A DNA stretch of 64,000 nt from Arthrobacter beigongshangensis (GCF_016820585.1 NZ_JADHDX010000012.1:1-64000), one strand, 5' to 3'; positions 24,965 to 33,959 are shown, counted from the first letter of the stretch. Numbers and translations: made by a program. Notes: generated by a model from the letters alone, not told the origin.

Positions 24965-26509
24965 GTGAGTGAAGAATTCGATTTGTCGTCGTTTGAAGTA
25001 AGTATGGTCATCCGTCAGATGGAATCTGCGGATATTAAGCGGTTGCTGGCGATGCAGGAGCTTTGTTTTCCGGGAATGGAACCGTGGGAAGAAGGGCAGT
25101 TAAAGAGCCATTTGGCCATTTTTCCAGAGGGGCAGCTCATTGCAGAACTAGATGGTGAAATTATCGGTTCCTGTTCAAGTCTTATTATAAACTTTGATGA
25201 GTACGATGATCGTCATACATGGGATGATGTCACAGACGAAGGCTATATAACCAACCACAATCCGGATGGTTACAATATGTACGGCATCGAGGTGATGGTA
25301 CACCCGGGCTATAGACGTATGAAGGTGGGGCAACGCCTTTATGAGGCGCGCAAGGAGCTGGCTAGGGAATTGAATTTGAAGTCTATCATCCTGGGTGGCC
25401 GGATTCCGAATTACCATAAGCATGCTGCGGAGATGTCGCCGCGTGAGTATGTAGATTCCGTATCACGCCATAAAATTTATGATCCTGTGCTCACTTTTCA
25501 GCTGATGAATGACTTTACGTTAATGCGTGTCAATCCAAACTATTTGCCAGATGATAAAGCTTCGAAGAAATATGCAACTTTGATGGAATGGAATAATGTT
25601 GATTATAAGCCACTCACGAAGCGGCATTTTAAGACGAGCTATCCGGTGCGCATTTGTGTCGTACAATATTTAATGCGAAAAATTTCGTCATTTGAAGAAA
25701 TGGCCCACCAATGCGAATACTTCGTTGATGTTGCAGCAGATGCTAATTCCGACTTTGTCGTGTTTCCAGAAATATTTACAACACAGCTAATGTCCTTTTT
25801 GGATGAACGATCACCAAGTCAAGCAGTGCGCAGGATGACGGAGTATACACCGCAATATATTGAAATGTTTACAAACTTGGCGGTACGGTACAACATCAAT
25901 ATTATCGGTGGCTCTCATTTTGTAGAGGAAGAGGATGAAGAAATTTATAATATCTCTTACTTGTTCCGTCGTGATGGTTCGATTGAAAAGCAGTATAAGA
26001 TTCACATTACGCCAAATGAGCGAAAATGGTGGGGGATTAGTGCAGGAGATGCTGTTCGTGTATTCGATACAGACTGTGGGAAAATCGCCATTCAAATTTG
26101 CTATGATATTGAGTTTCCAGAGCTTGCACGTATTGCGACGGATATGGGTGCTAATATTATTTTCACGCCATTTTGTACAGAGGATCGCCAAGGCTATTTA
26201 CGTGTTCGTTATTGTGCACAGGCACGCGCCATTGAAAATCAAATTTACACCGTTATTTCGGGGACAGTCGGCAACTTGCCACAGACGGAAAATATGGATA
26301 TCCAATATGCGCAATCTGCCATATTTGCCCCGTCCGATTTTGAATTTGCTCGCGATGGGATTGTAGGCGAGACGAATGCCAACTTGGAAATGGTGCTGAT
26401 TGGTGATGTCGACCTTGAAATTTTGCGTCGTCAGCGTCAGGATGGAACGGTTAAGCAGCTGAAGGACCGAAGGCATGATGTGTATCATATTGAGTATAAG
26501 AAGGATTGA
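24965..26509 (+). CDS. fused GNAT acetyltransferase / carbon-nitrogen hydrolase
   Basis: This 514-residue fusion has an N-terminal GNAT domain (residues ~5-200; acetyl-CoA loop VMVHPGYRRMKVGQRLYEAR) and a C-terminal nitrilase domain (~225-505). The nitrilase triad is intact: Glu269 (VVFPEIFTT), Lys345 (QYKIHITPNE) and Cys379 (IQICYDIEFPE). Such fusions are known in Bacillales; the substrate is not established. The GTG at 24965 with AAAGGGG upstream is chosen over the longer frame from 24932. It is a single gene ended by a hairpin at 26515-26545. Confidence 0.88.
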   Translation: MSEEFDLSSFEVSMVIRQMESADIKRLLAMQELCFPGMEPWEEGQLKSHLAIFPEGQLIAELDGEIIGSCSSLIINFDEYDDRHTWDDVTDEGYITNHNPDGYNMYGIEVMVHPGYRRMKVGQRLYEARKELARELNLKSIILGGRIPNYHKHAAEMSPREYVDSVSRHKIYDPVLTFQLMNDFTLMRVNPNYLPDDKASKKYATLMEWNNVDYKPLTKRHFKTSYPVRICVVQYLMRKISSFEEMAHQCEYFVDVAADANSDFVVFPEIFTTQLMSFLDERSPSQAVRRMTEYTPQYIEMFTNLAVRYNINIIGGSHFVEEEDEEIYNISYLFRRDGSIEKQYKIHITPNERKWWGISAGDAVRVFDTDCGKIAIQICYDIEFPELARIATDMGANIIFTPFCTEDRQGYLRVRYCAQARAIENQIYTVISGTVGNLPQTENMDIQYAQSAIFAPSDFEFARDGIVGETNANLEMVLIGDVDLEILRRQRQDGTVKQLKDRRHDVYHIEYKKD

Positions 26510-26514
26510 TGAGG

Positions 26515-26545
26515 AAGAGCAGCCATGAAAGTGGTTGCTCTTCTG
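26515..26545 (+). terminator. hairpin after the GNAT-nitrilase gene
   Basis: GAAGAGCAGCC and GGTTGCTCTTC form an 11-bp stem with one G-T pair. The T-run is weak. Confidence 0.55.
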
Positions 26546-26599
26546 CTAGTTTATCCAGTTCGAGGAAGGGAAAAAGTCCATGGCGGTAATAATAACAAA

Positions 26600-26633
26600 A
26601 GGGGACAGTTCTGGTTAAAAGAACTGTCCCCTC
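26600..26633. terminator. inverted repeat GGGGACAGTTCT/AGAACTGTCCCC
   Basis: A stem of about 12 bp lies between the convergent GNAT-nitrilase and RsgA-like genes, with weak T-richness on either side. It may act as a bidirectional terminator. GGGGAC...GTCCCC also brackets a segment near 16.75 kb. Confidence 0.5.
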
Positions 26634-26655
26634 TATATTATAAGTTCAAACTGTC

Positions 26656-27738
26656 TTACTTCTTTTTCGAAGGATGCTTACGCATACTTTTTGTTATACT
26701 TTTCCACTTGTTACGCTCCGCGGATTGCGCCGCACGATCCGTTTTACGCTCCAAGAAAGCTAATTCCTTTTGGAGTTTCAAATAGCTCGCATAGCGGTCC
26801 TCGGGTAATGCACCTGTGGAAAGTGCTTCCTGTATGGCACATCCAGGTTCGTTGTTATGTTGGCAATCATTGAATTTGCAGGCTTCTGCAAACGCTTCAA
26901 TATCCTTAAAGCCAGAGTCTAGGCTTTCACTATTATCCCAAAGCTGGAATTCCCGCATCCCTGGTGTATCAATAAGGACACCTCCACCTGGAATTTTGAT
27001 AAGCTCTCGGTGAGTCGTCGTATGACGGCCTTTTGCATCATCCTCACGAATCTCTTGTACCGCCATCATTTCATTTCCACAAATGGCATTTGTCAGAGAT
27101 GATTTACCAACACCTGACGAGCCTAATAATGCTGCTGTTTTTCCATCTGCTAACAACGCAACTAGTTCATCAACGCCTTCACCCGTCACATTACTAACAG
27201 CGAAGACATCTGCACCTAATGCGATATTGCGAGCTTCCTCTATATAAAATGAAGGATCTTCGCAAACGTCTTTTTTCGTCAAGACGACAACCGGATTCGC
27301 ACCGGAGTCATAGGCGGCGACTAGGTAGCGCTCAAGTCGCCTCGCGTTAAAATCTTTATTCATCGACATGACGAGAAAGACAATATCGACATTTACTGCG
27401 ATAATCTGTTCGACGATTGTTGTACCTGCTGCTTTCCTGGAAAAGAGAGAGGTTCTTGGCAAAATCGCATGAATGATACCACGTTCTTCTCCTGGCATCT
27501 TTTCAACCGCAACCCAATCTCCGACTGCCGGGAAGTCACGTCGTTCCACAGCGTCATGCTGCATGGTACCCGAACAGACAGAGAGCCATTCTCCATCAGC
27601 GGTGACTACCCGATACATATGTTTATGCTCAAGTGTGACACGCCCAGGCGTGCACTTCTTCATTTTCTCGTTATCGTTCATTTCTTCCCATCGTGCTTCG
27701 TGGGATGTATTCCAGCCGTAATCTTGTAAATTAATCAA
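26656..27738 (-). CDS. rsgA: RsgA-family circularly permuted ribosome-assembly GTPase
   Basis: This 360-residue protein has an N-terminal OB-fold region and a permuted GTPase: the G4 motif (VVLTKKDV) precedes G1 (LLGSSGVGKSSL) and G3 (IDTPGMREFQLW). A zinc-binding C-terminal motif follows (CKFNDCQHNNEPGC). RsgA helps late 30S subunit maturation. It is longer than B. subtilis RsgA (YloQ, about 298) and outside the usual prpC-prkC-rsgA cluster, so it may be a second, paralogous copy. The lysine-rich C-terminal tail may bind RNA. Confidence 0.85.
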   Translation of the reverse strand: MINLQDYGWNTSHEARWEEMNDNEKMKKCTPGRVTLEHKHMYRVVTADGEWLSVCSGTMQHDAVERRDFPAVGDWVAVEKMPGEERGIIHAILPRTSLFSRKAAGTTIVEQIIAVNVDIVFLVMSMNKDFNARRLERYLVAAYDSGANPVVVLTKKDVCEDPSFYIEEARNIALGADVFAVSNVTGEGVDELVALLADGKTAALLGSSGVGKSSLTNAICGNEMMAVQEIREDDAKGRHTTTHRELIKIPGGGVLIDTPGMREFQLWDNSESLDSGFKDIEAFAEACKFNDCQHNNEPGCAIQEALSTGALPEDRYASYLKLQKELAFLERKTDRAAQSAERNKWKSITKSMRKHPSKKK

Positions 27739-27802
27739 TTCATTTTCCTCCTGTTATGTGCGTTTTAGACTAGAAAAGCGCAAAGCGCTTGAAGCTAGAC
27801 AA

Positions 27803-27837
27803 TAAAAAAAACCGTGAGTCCAGATCGGACACCACGG
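27803..27837 (-). terminator. minus-strand Rho-independent terminator upstream of rsgA
   Basis: On the minus strand CCGTG-GT-GTCC pairs with GGAC-T-CACGG and is followed by eight T residues. It lies about 65 bp before the rsgA start with no minus-strand gene directly in front of it, so it may stop read-through from 28-30 kb or attenuate rsgA. Confidence 0.7.
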
Positions 27838-27868
27838 CTTTCACGCGCATAACAGAATAAGCATACTT

Positions 27869-28065
27869 TTATCTTTATTCAGCAGAAGGCTGCCATCTCC
27901 AAAGGTAGATAAGATGACTTTGATTTTGCTTCCTGTTCAACGGATGTTCGAATGCCTGCTGAACAAAGATAATGCCTCCGGCAGATGTCACAGATTTTGA
28001 AAGGAGTTAATCGAGCAAGCTCGATTCAAAATCTGGACGCAATTACGCCGAGCCGTAATTGATTA
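27869..28065 (+). repeat. three-hairpin dispersed repeat, copy C
   Basis: Arms TTATCTTTATTCAGCAG and CTGCTGAACAAAGATAA enclose an enlarged ~75-nt loop. The core follows: GCCTCCGGCAGATGTCA, hairpin 2 with AATCGAGC/GCTCGATT (compensated relative to the AATTGAGC/GCTCAATT copies), and hairpin 3 CAATTACGCC/CCGTAATTG. Confidence 0.88.
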
Positions 28066-28204
28066 AAGTATGGCAGGTGAAAGTATGGGTCCGACCGAAT
28101 TTGCAATAGGTACAATGATAATAGCCATAAAACTTCACCTGCTTTCTGTAAGATGGATTAACAATAACAAAATAAAAGTTATGTGTCAATATAGATTTTT
28201 TGAC

Positions 28205-28428
28205 AACAAGCTTAAGGAATCCCGTGAATTGTGCAACCAAGTTGTAAGTGTGCAACGAATCCTGTGAATTGTGCAACCAAGTTAGCAAAGTGTGCAACGA
28301 AACCTGTGAACTGTGCAACCAAGTTGTAAGTGTACAACGAAACCCGTGAATTGTGCAACCAAGTTAGCAAAGTGTGCAACGAAACCTGTGAAATGTCCAA
28401 CCAACCGTGCAAAGCATGCAACCAACTC
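28205..28428. repeat. degenerate tandem repeats with TGTGCAACCAA/TGTGCAACGAA core
   Basis: A word like GTGCAAC(C/G)AA recurs about every 20 bases roughly ten times, alternating with CCTGTGAATT and AAGTT spacers into a ~40-bp higher-order unit. Open frames across it are by-products of the periodicity. It lies 3' of the CorC-like gene. There are no unique spacers, so it is not a CRISPR array. Confidence 0.8.
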
Positions 28429-28480
28429 TATCCTCGCAGCATAACAAAAAAACGACTCTCATAGTGAGAGCCGCTCTTCA

Positions 28481-29821
28481 TTAAGATTCTAATGACAATT
28501 CGGATGTATCATTGATATGTTCCTGCTCGTATTTGAATACTTCCAAGTAGAGAATATGGTGTCCATCGACATCTTTTACGATGAATTCATAGCCCTGCTC
28601 GATAATTTTTTCACCTTGGATGGCATCGAAGCGTTGGGTCATAAACCAGCCGCCAATCGTATCAATATCATCTTCGTCAATGTCGATTCCGAGAATGTCA
28701 TTGACATTTTCGATAAGCATTTTGGCATCTAAGATATAATGATCCTCGCCTAGCTTTTGAAGTTCAGGTACTTCATCTGTATCGAACTCGTCACGAATAT
28801 CACCGACGATTTCTTCAAGAATATCTTCAATCGTCACAAGACCCGAAGTCCCGCCATATTCATCCATTAGGATGGCCATATGGATCCGTTCTCGCTGAAT
28901 TTTAAGGAGAAGGTCGCCAATCGGTATTGTTTCAATCACATGGATAATAGGTTGCATATATTGAATGACTGATTGATGCTCGGTTTCTGGGTTTTTAATG
29001 AACGCCGTTAAAAGATTTTTCATGTTGACGAGACCGATAATATGGTCTTTGTCACCATCTGTTACTGGATAACGCGTATATTGCTCAACACCAATCACTT
29101 CGAACACTTCACGCAATGTCATATCTTTTTCGATGGACATCATTTCTGTCCGAGGTGCCATGATTTCTTTGGCAATTCGGTCATCGAACTCAAAAATTTT
29201 ATTGACATATTTATATTCAGATTGGTTGATTTCACCGCTCTTCAAACTATCCGCTAAAATCAATCGAAGCTCCTCTTCAGTATGAGCAACTTCGGATTCT
29301 GACATGGATTTAAATCCTAAAAGTCTAATCAAGAATTGCGCAGTTCCATTCATACCTCTAATAATAGGATATGCCATGCGATAAAAGATAATTAGCGGTG
29401 TTGAAAAGGCCAATGTAATGGCTTCTGCTTTTTGTATCGCAATCGTTTTAGGAGCTAGCTCACCAACGACAACATGTAGAAATGTGACGATCGAAAAGGC
29501 GATAATGTATGATACGATACTTGTTGTACTAGTGGATAGACCTAAACTTTCCCAGATGGGAGCTAACATGAGATTGACGGTAGGTTCACCGAGCATCCCA
29601 AGTCCAAGAGCAGTAATCGTAATCCCTAATTGACAAGCAGATAAGTATTCATCCAAATTACCGATTACTTTTCTAGCATTGACAGCTTTGCGGTTTCCTT
29701 CCGCGACAAGCTGATCAATTCGTGATGTCCTTACTTTCACAATTGCAAATTCACTCGCAACAAAAAATGCGGTGAGGGCGATCAAGACAGCAAATGCTGC
29801 CAATCGTATGGGGATTTCCAA
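28481..29821 (-). CDS. CNNM/CorC (HlyC) family membrane protein with CBS domains
   Basis: This 446-residue protein has an N-terminal DUF21 transmembrane region (three or four helices, residues 1-180, with FFVASEFAIVKVRTSRIDQL), two CBS domains (about 205-330, IMAPRTEMMSIEKDM and YPVTDGD) and a C-terminal CorC_HlyC domain (about 345-430). The family includes magnesium efflux proteins such as B. subtilis MpfA (YhdP); the transported ion is not shown here. The start is TTG 29821 with no good Shine-Dalgarno; a 12-codon frame with AGGAGG lies just upstream (29826-29861). Confidence 0.88.
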   Translation of the reverse strand: MEIPIRLAAFAVLIALTAFFVASEFAIVKVRTSRIDQLVAEGNRKAVNARKVIGNLDEYLSACQLGITITALGLGMLGEPTVNLMLAPIWESLGLSTSTTSIVSYIIAFSIVTFLHVVVGELAPKTIAIQKAEAITLAFSTPLIIFYRMAYPIIRGMNGTAQFLIRLLGFKSMSESEVAHTEEELRLILADSLKSGEINQSEYKYVNKIFEFDDRIAKEIMAPRTEMMSIEKDMTLREVFEVIGVEQYTRYPVTDGDKDHIIGLVNMKNLLTAFIKNPETEHQSVIQYMQPIIHVIETIPIGDLLLKIQRERIHMAILMDEYGGTSGLVTIEDILEEIVGDIRDEFDTDEVPELQKLGEDHYILDAKMLIENVNDILGIDIDEDDIDTIGGWFMTQRFDAIQGEKIIEQGYEFIVKDVDGHHILYLEVFKYEQEHINDTSELSLES

Positions 29822-29825
29822 ATAA

Positions 29826-29861
29826 TTACTTTGTCCCGCACCCGAATGAGGGGTTGAACAA
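29826..29861 (-). CDS. possible upstream minicistron before the CorC-like gene
   Basis: A TTG start 8 bases after AGGAGG opens an 11-residue frame (MFNPSFGCGTK) that stops 4 bases before the TTG start of the CorC-like gene, which has no ribosome-binding site of its own. It may deliver ribosomes by coupling or act as a leader peptide. It is too short for independent support. Confidence 0.3.
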   Translation of the reverse strand: MFNPSFGCGTK

Positions 29862-29880
29862 AGTGTACACCTCCTGTAGT

Positions 29881-30104
29881 GGTAAAATAGTTAGTTAAGA
29901 CAATGATAATTTATTTACAAGAAAAAAACAAATAGTTTTGCTTGGCTACTTGTCAAATCGATTTTATATTGCGGTCCTACAAGCAGTTACTTATATCAGT
30001 GGATTGCGAATGAAATATAATTTCTGAAAACTGTTGACAGCTGGAAATTGGAAATGGTAACCTGTAATAGTTAGATACTCGAAATAGAAAGGGAGGTACG
30101 GAAC
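29881..30104. promoter_or_regulatory. divergent promoter region of corC-like gene and bmrCD leader
   Basis: An AT-rich stretch contains TTGACA at 30034-30039 before the leader peptide; I cannot see a consensus -10 at the right distance, so the exact promoter is open. GGGAGG lies at 30091-30096. Confidence 0.35.
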
Positions 30105-30176
30105 ATGAAAAAGCTATACATCGCACAAAAAAACTTCATGATCCATCCGTCCCAACCAACTTCTATTCAATTTTGA
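30105..30176 (+). CDS. leader peptide of the BmrCD-like operon
   Basis: A 23-residue frame (MKKLYIAQKNFMIHPSQPTS...) has a strong GGGAGG 8 bases upstream and is followed within 50 bases by a hairpin and an intrinsic terminator, ahead of the ABC exporter genes. In B. subtilis the bmrCD exporter is controlled by translation of a leader (bmrB) through ribosome-mediated transcription attenuation. Position and layout match that scheme, although this peptide is shorter than BmrB. Confidence 0.65.
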   Translation: MKKLYIAQKNFMIHPSQPTSIQF

Positions 30177-30194
30177 ATTTGAATATTTATGGAA

Positions 30195-30257
30195 TGGAAC
30201 GGATACCCGTTCCCTTTTGTTAAGCACACGCTTATGTTAAAAGGCGTGTGCTTTTTT
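30195..30257 (+). terminator. attenuator: hairpin plus intrinsic terminator
   Basis: GGAACGG/CCGTTCC (30196-30213) is followed by AGCACACGC/GCGTGTGCT (30223-30252) and a T-run. The 9-bp G+C-rich stem is a strong terminator between the leader peptide and the exporter genes, as expected for attenuation. Confidence 0.8.
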
Positions 30258-30334
30258 GCTTTTATAGCATACCAAATTTTGGTGTTTTCACGCATTGCGT
30301 GTTGCATAAATAATAAGGAAAAGGAGTGCTGGCT

Positions 30335-30394
30335 ATGTTGATCATGAAGCAGCAAAGAAAATTATTGAAAAAGGAATCTCTTGAAAGTGGATAG
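30335..30394 (+). CDS. second small upstream frame, 19 residues
   Basis: ATG 30335 with AAGGAG 8 bases upstream opens a 19-residue basic peptide (MLIMKQQRKLLKKESLESG) ending 34 bases before the exporter gene. It lies after the terminator. It may be a short translated peptide involved in coupling, or noise. Confidence 0.4.
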   Translation: MLIMKQQRKLLKKESLESG

Positions 30395-30428
30395 TTGGTA
30401 GAGAAAAGGGAAGAAGGTAGATGGGGTT

Positions 30429-32168
30429 ATGTTTTCGGTTTTATTCAAATTAAAGTGGTTTTTTAAAGAAAATCGTAAGAGGTATACAGTTGCACTGATC
30501 TTATTGATGATCACGAATGTATTGGTTGTAGTTCCACCTTGGCTCATTGGTGAAGCAATTGACTCCATTTACATGCAGACGTTGACGACGAAGTTATTAG
30601 CTGCATTTATTGGCGCCATGTTGCTCATTATGGTTGTTGGCTATGCATTTAATTTCGTTTGGCAATACCAGCTATTTGGTGGTGCTTATGTCATTGAAAG
30701 GCAGCTTCGGGGAAGGCTAATGCGCCATTTTTTGAAGATGACGCCGACGTTTTATGAGAAAAATAAGACGGGCGATTTGATGGCACGTTCCACAAATGAT
30801 TTGCGCGCTATTTCGGAAACAGCTGGTTTTGGTATTATGACGCTCGTCGACTCGACGTTGTACTTGATGACGCTTGTTTTGACAATGGGTTTTCTAGTGT
30901 CGTGGAAATTGACGCTGGTGGCGATTTTACCGCTACCGATATTGGCGTACATTATGCAAGTGCTAGGAAAGAAGATTCACGAAAGATATATGACAGCACA
31001 GCAAGTGTTTGGTGATTTGAACGATAATGTTCTGGAGGCTGTTGCTGGTGTACGTGTTGTTCGTGCATATGTGCAAGAGCGCGCAACTGAAAATGTATTC
31101 GCGAAAATGACAGAAGATGTTTTTCAAAAAAATATGCATGTCGAAAAAATTGATGCTTTGTTCATGCCTATTTCAAAGGTGTTAACAGGATTAACGTATA
31201 TGATTGGACTCGGTTATGGGGCGTATCTTGTTTCTATAGGGGATATGACACTGGGGAATCTTGTAACGTTTAATGTTTATCTGGGCATGATTGTTTGGCC
31301 AATGTTTGCGATTGGAGAATTAATCAACGTCATGCAGCGTGGTAATGCCTCACTCGATCGTGTAACGGAGACGCTAGAGTATGAGGAGGATGTCAAAGAT
31401 CCTGAACAGCCCGTTACTGTGAAGCAACCAGAAAATGTTGGCTTCCGCGATGTGAATTTTACGTATCCGATGTCGCATTCGGTCAACTTAGATGCAATTA
31501 AACTCCATTTAAATCGTGGCGATACACTTGGAATTGTCGGCAAGACGGGCAGTGGGAAAACAACATTTGTGAAACAGCTATTGCGTGAATACCCGGTTGG
31601 CGAAGGAGAAATTGTTTTCTCGGGTGTACCACTTCAGTCGATGACAAAAGCTCAGGTAAGAGATTGGATAGGGTACGTCCCGCAAGATCACGTGCTGTTC
31701 TCGCGATCAGTGAGAGAAAATATTTTGTTCGGTAGACCCGATGCATCGGAAGCAGATATTGCTGAAACGATTCGTCTGTCTTATTTCGAGAAAGATCTTG
31801 AAATGCTACCGGACGGATTGAATACGCTCGTTGGTGAAAAAGGGGTTGCCTTGTCTGGTGGACAGAAGCAACGGATCTCGATTGCACGTGCACTCGTGAA
31901 AAATCCGGAAATTCTTATTTTGGATGATTCACTATCTGCTGTCGATGCCAAAACGGAAGCAAAAATTATTGAAAACATCCAAGCGGAACGTTCCGGTAAA
32001 ACGACAATTATTACGACACATCGACTGTCAGCAATTCAACACGCTAACTGGATTATTGTGCTGGATGATGGCCGTGTGATTGAAGAAGGAACACATGAAG
32101 AACTGCTAGGAATGAACGGCTGGTACAAAGAGCAATTCGACCGCCAGCAGATTGGGGAGGTTGAATAA
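30429..32168 (+). CDS. bmrC: heterodimeric ABC multidrug exporter subunit, BmrC-like (YheI)
   Basis: This 579-residue half-transporter has six N-terminal transmembrane helices (residues ~15-310) and a C-terminal nucleotide-binding domain with Walker A GIVGKTGSGKTT, signature LSGGQKQR and Walker B ILILDDSLSAVD. The catalytic glutamate after Walker B is replaced by Asp (LDDS), so this is the degenerate half; a canonical site can form from its signature and the Walker motifs of the partner. Length matches B. subtilis BmrC. It nearly abuts bmrD. Confidence 0.88.
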   Translation: MFSVLFKLKWFFKENRKRYTVALILLMITNVLVVVPPWLIGEAIDSIYMQTLTTKLLAAFIGAMLLIMVVGYAFNFVWQYQLFGGAYVIERQLRGRLMRHFLKMTPTFYEKNKTGDLMARSTNDLRAISETAGFGIMTLVDSTLYLMTLVLTMGFLVSWKLTLVAILPLPILAYIMQVLGKKIHERYMTAQQVFGDLNDNVLEAVAGVRVVRAYVQERATENVFAKMTEDVFQKNMHVEKIDALFMPISKVLTGLTYMIGLGYGAYLVSIGDMTLGNLVTFNVYLGMIVWPMFAIGELINVMQRGNASLDRVTETLEYEEDVKDPEQPVTVKQPENVGFRDVNFTYPMSHSVNLDAIKLHLNRGDTLGIVGKTGSGKTTFVKQLLREYPVGEGEIVFSGVPLQSMTKAQVRDWIGYVPQDHVLFSRSVRENILFGRPDASEADIAETIRLSYFEKDLEMLPDGLNTLVGEKGVALSGGQKQRISIARALVKNPEILILDDSLSAVDAKTEAKIIENIQAERSGKTTIITTHRLSAIQHANWIIVLDDGRVIEEGTHEELLGMNGWYKEQFDRQQIGEVE

Positions 32169-32169
32169 T

Positions 32170-33927
32170 ATGAGTACTGGTAAACGTTTAGTTCACTATG
32201 CGCTTGATTATAAAAAATTATTGATTACGGGTTTGATTTTTCTTGCGATTGCAGTAGGTGCGGATCTGATGGGTCCAATGATTGCCAAGAAAATTATTGA
32301 CGACCATATTGCGGGTGCTGTAGATGGTGGCATCGATTTTGAACCGATTGCCAAGCTACTTGCTGTCTTCTTCGGGCTTGCGGTTGTCACCGCGATTTTC
32401 AGGTATTTCCAATATTTATTGCTACAAAACGCTGCGAATCGTATTATCCAGAAGATGCGTAATGATTTGTATGAACATATCCAAACATTGCCGATTCGTT
32501 ATTTTGATAATTTGCCAGCAGGGAAAGTTGTGGCGAGAATTACCAATGATACAGAAGCGATTCGAAATTTGTATGTAACAGTCGTTTCACAGTTTGCCAT
32601 TAGCGGGATGTATATTACGGGAATCTTTATTGCCATGTTTTTTTTAGACCCTAAAATGGGTGCGATTACGCTGTTCGTCTTGCCGATTTTATATATTTGG
32701 ATGAAGATGTACAGGAAATTCGCATCGAAGGTCAATCATATCATCCGTGGTAAAGTCAGTGATATGAACGCGATGATTAATGAATCGATTAATGGCATGA
32801 CGATTATTCAGGCGTTTCGTCGTGAAAAGCAGATGGAAGAGGAATTCCGTGAGTTGAACGATGAGCATTATCGTCATCAAAATAAGCTGTTGAAAGTGGA
32901 GGCGGCGACGTCACATAATCTGGTCGATATTATCAGATCGTTGGCGTTCGTATTCTTCATCTGGTATTTCGGTGGTGCATCATTAGAGATTGAAAGTGCT
33001 ATTTCAGTCGGGATGCTCTATGCATTTGTCGATTATATTACACGGTTATTTAATCCTGTAACCGGGATTGTCAATCAGTTTGCACGACTCGAGCATTCAC
33101 TTGTAGCAGCGGAGCGTGTTTTCAAGTTGTTGGACCGTGAAGGGGAGCCGGTAAGCGATGATAAAATCGCTCGCTACCGTGGAAATGTCCGTTTTGAAAA
33201 TGTGTGGTTTGCTTATAAGGAAGAAGAGTATGTACTGAAGGATCTGTCTTTCGAAGCAAAACAAGGGGAAACCGTCGCGCTCGTCGGTCATACGGGATCA
33301 GGGAAAAGTTCGATTATGAATCTACTATTCCGTTTCTATGATGCATCGAAAGGGACGATTACGATTGATGGCATGAACATTGGTGGTATGTCTCGCCAGA
33401 CGGTTCGTGATCATATGGGGATTGTTTTGCAAGATCCGTATTTGTTTAGCGGTACGGTCGAGTCGAATGTGAGCTTAGGGGATGCACGTATTACACGTGA
33501 AAAAGTGCAGCAATCGCTTGATGCGGTTGGTGGAGAACGTGTATTGAAACATTTGCCAGGTGGCATTGACGAGCCGGTTGTCGAAAAGGGGAGTACGTTG
33601 TCATCTGGGCAACGACAGCTGATTTCATTCGCACGAGCATTGGCATTTGACCCAGCGATTTTGATTTTGGACGAAGCGACGTCTAACATTGACACAGAGA
33701 CAGAAGAAATTATTCAGCACGCGATGGATGTGCTGAAAAAAGGGCGTACGACATTCATCATTGCTCATAGACTATCGACGATTAAAAATGCGGATCGGAT
33801 TTTAGTATTGGACCGCGGGGAGATTGTGGAAAGTGGCTCGCATGATGAGTTACTTGTGCTTGGTGGACAGTACGCACAAATGTATAAATTGCAGGCGGGA
33901 ACTTCCTCTCAATCGAAAATTGGTTGA
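32170..33927 (+). CDS. bmrD: heterodimeric ABC multidrug exporter subunit, BmrD-like (YheH)
   Basis: This 585-residue half-transporter has six transmembrane helices, then an NBD with Walker A ALVGHTGSGKSS, Walker B LILDEATSNID with the catalytic glutamate, and a modified signature (LSSGQRQL). The asymmetry complements BmrC. The ATG at 32170, with GGGGAGG at 32154-32160, is preferred over the upstream TTG at 32152. It starts one base after the bmrC stop. B. subtilis BmrD is somewhat longer (~670). A terminator overlaps its stop codon. Confidence 0.88.
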   Translation: MSTGKRLVHYALDYKKLLITGLIFLAIAVGADLMGPMIAKKIIDDHIAGAVDGGIDFEPIAKLLAVFFGLAVVTAIFRYFQYLLLQNAANRIIQKMRNDLYEHIQTLPIRYFDNLPAGKVVARITNDTEAIRNLYVTVVSQFAISGMYITGIFIAMFFLDPKMGAITLFVLPILYIWMKMYRKFASKVNHIIRGKVSDMNAMINESINGMTIIQAFRREKQMEEEFRELNDEHYRHQNKLLKVEAATSHNLVDIIRSLAFVFFIWYFGGASLEIESAISVGMLYAFVDYITRLFNPVTGIVNQFARLEHSLVAAERVFKLLDREGEPVSDDKIARYRGNVRFENVWFAYKEEEYVLKDLSFEAKQGETVALVGHTGSGKSSIMNLLFRFYDASKGTITIDGMNIGGMSRQTVRDHMGIVLQDPYLFSGTVESNVSLGDARITREKVQQSLDAVGGERVLKHLPGGIDEPVVEKGSTLSSGQRQLISFARALAFDPAILILDEATSNIDTETEEIIQHAMDVLKKGRTTFIIAHRLSTIKNADRILVLDRGEIVESGSHDELLVLGGQYAQMYKLQAGTSSQSKIG

Positions 33928-33947
33928 GGGGGTTCCCTCTTTTTTTT
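33897..33947 (+). terminator. Rho-independent terminator of bmrCD
   Basis: GGGAACTTCCTCTCAAT and TTGAGGGGGTTCCC pair around a short loop, followed by eight T residues; the stem contains the last codons and stop of bmrD. Confidence 0.85.
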
Positions 33948-33959
33948 GAATCCAAAAGT

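Noticed and set aside
28205..28428. CRISPR array
   Set aside because: Units are degenerate, about 20 bp, without unique spacers of constant length, and no cas gene is near.
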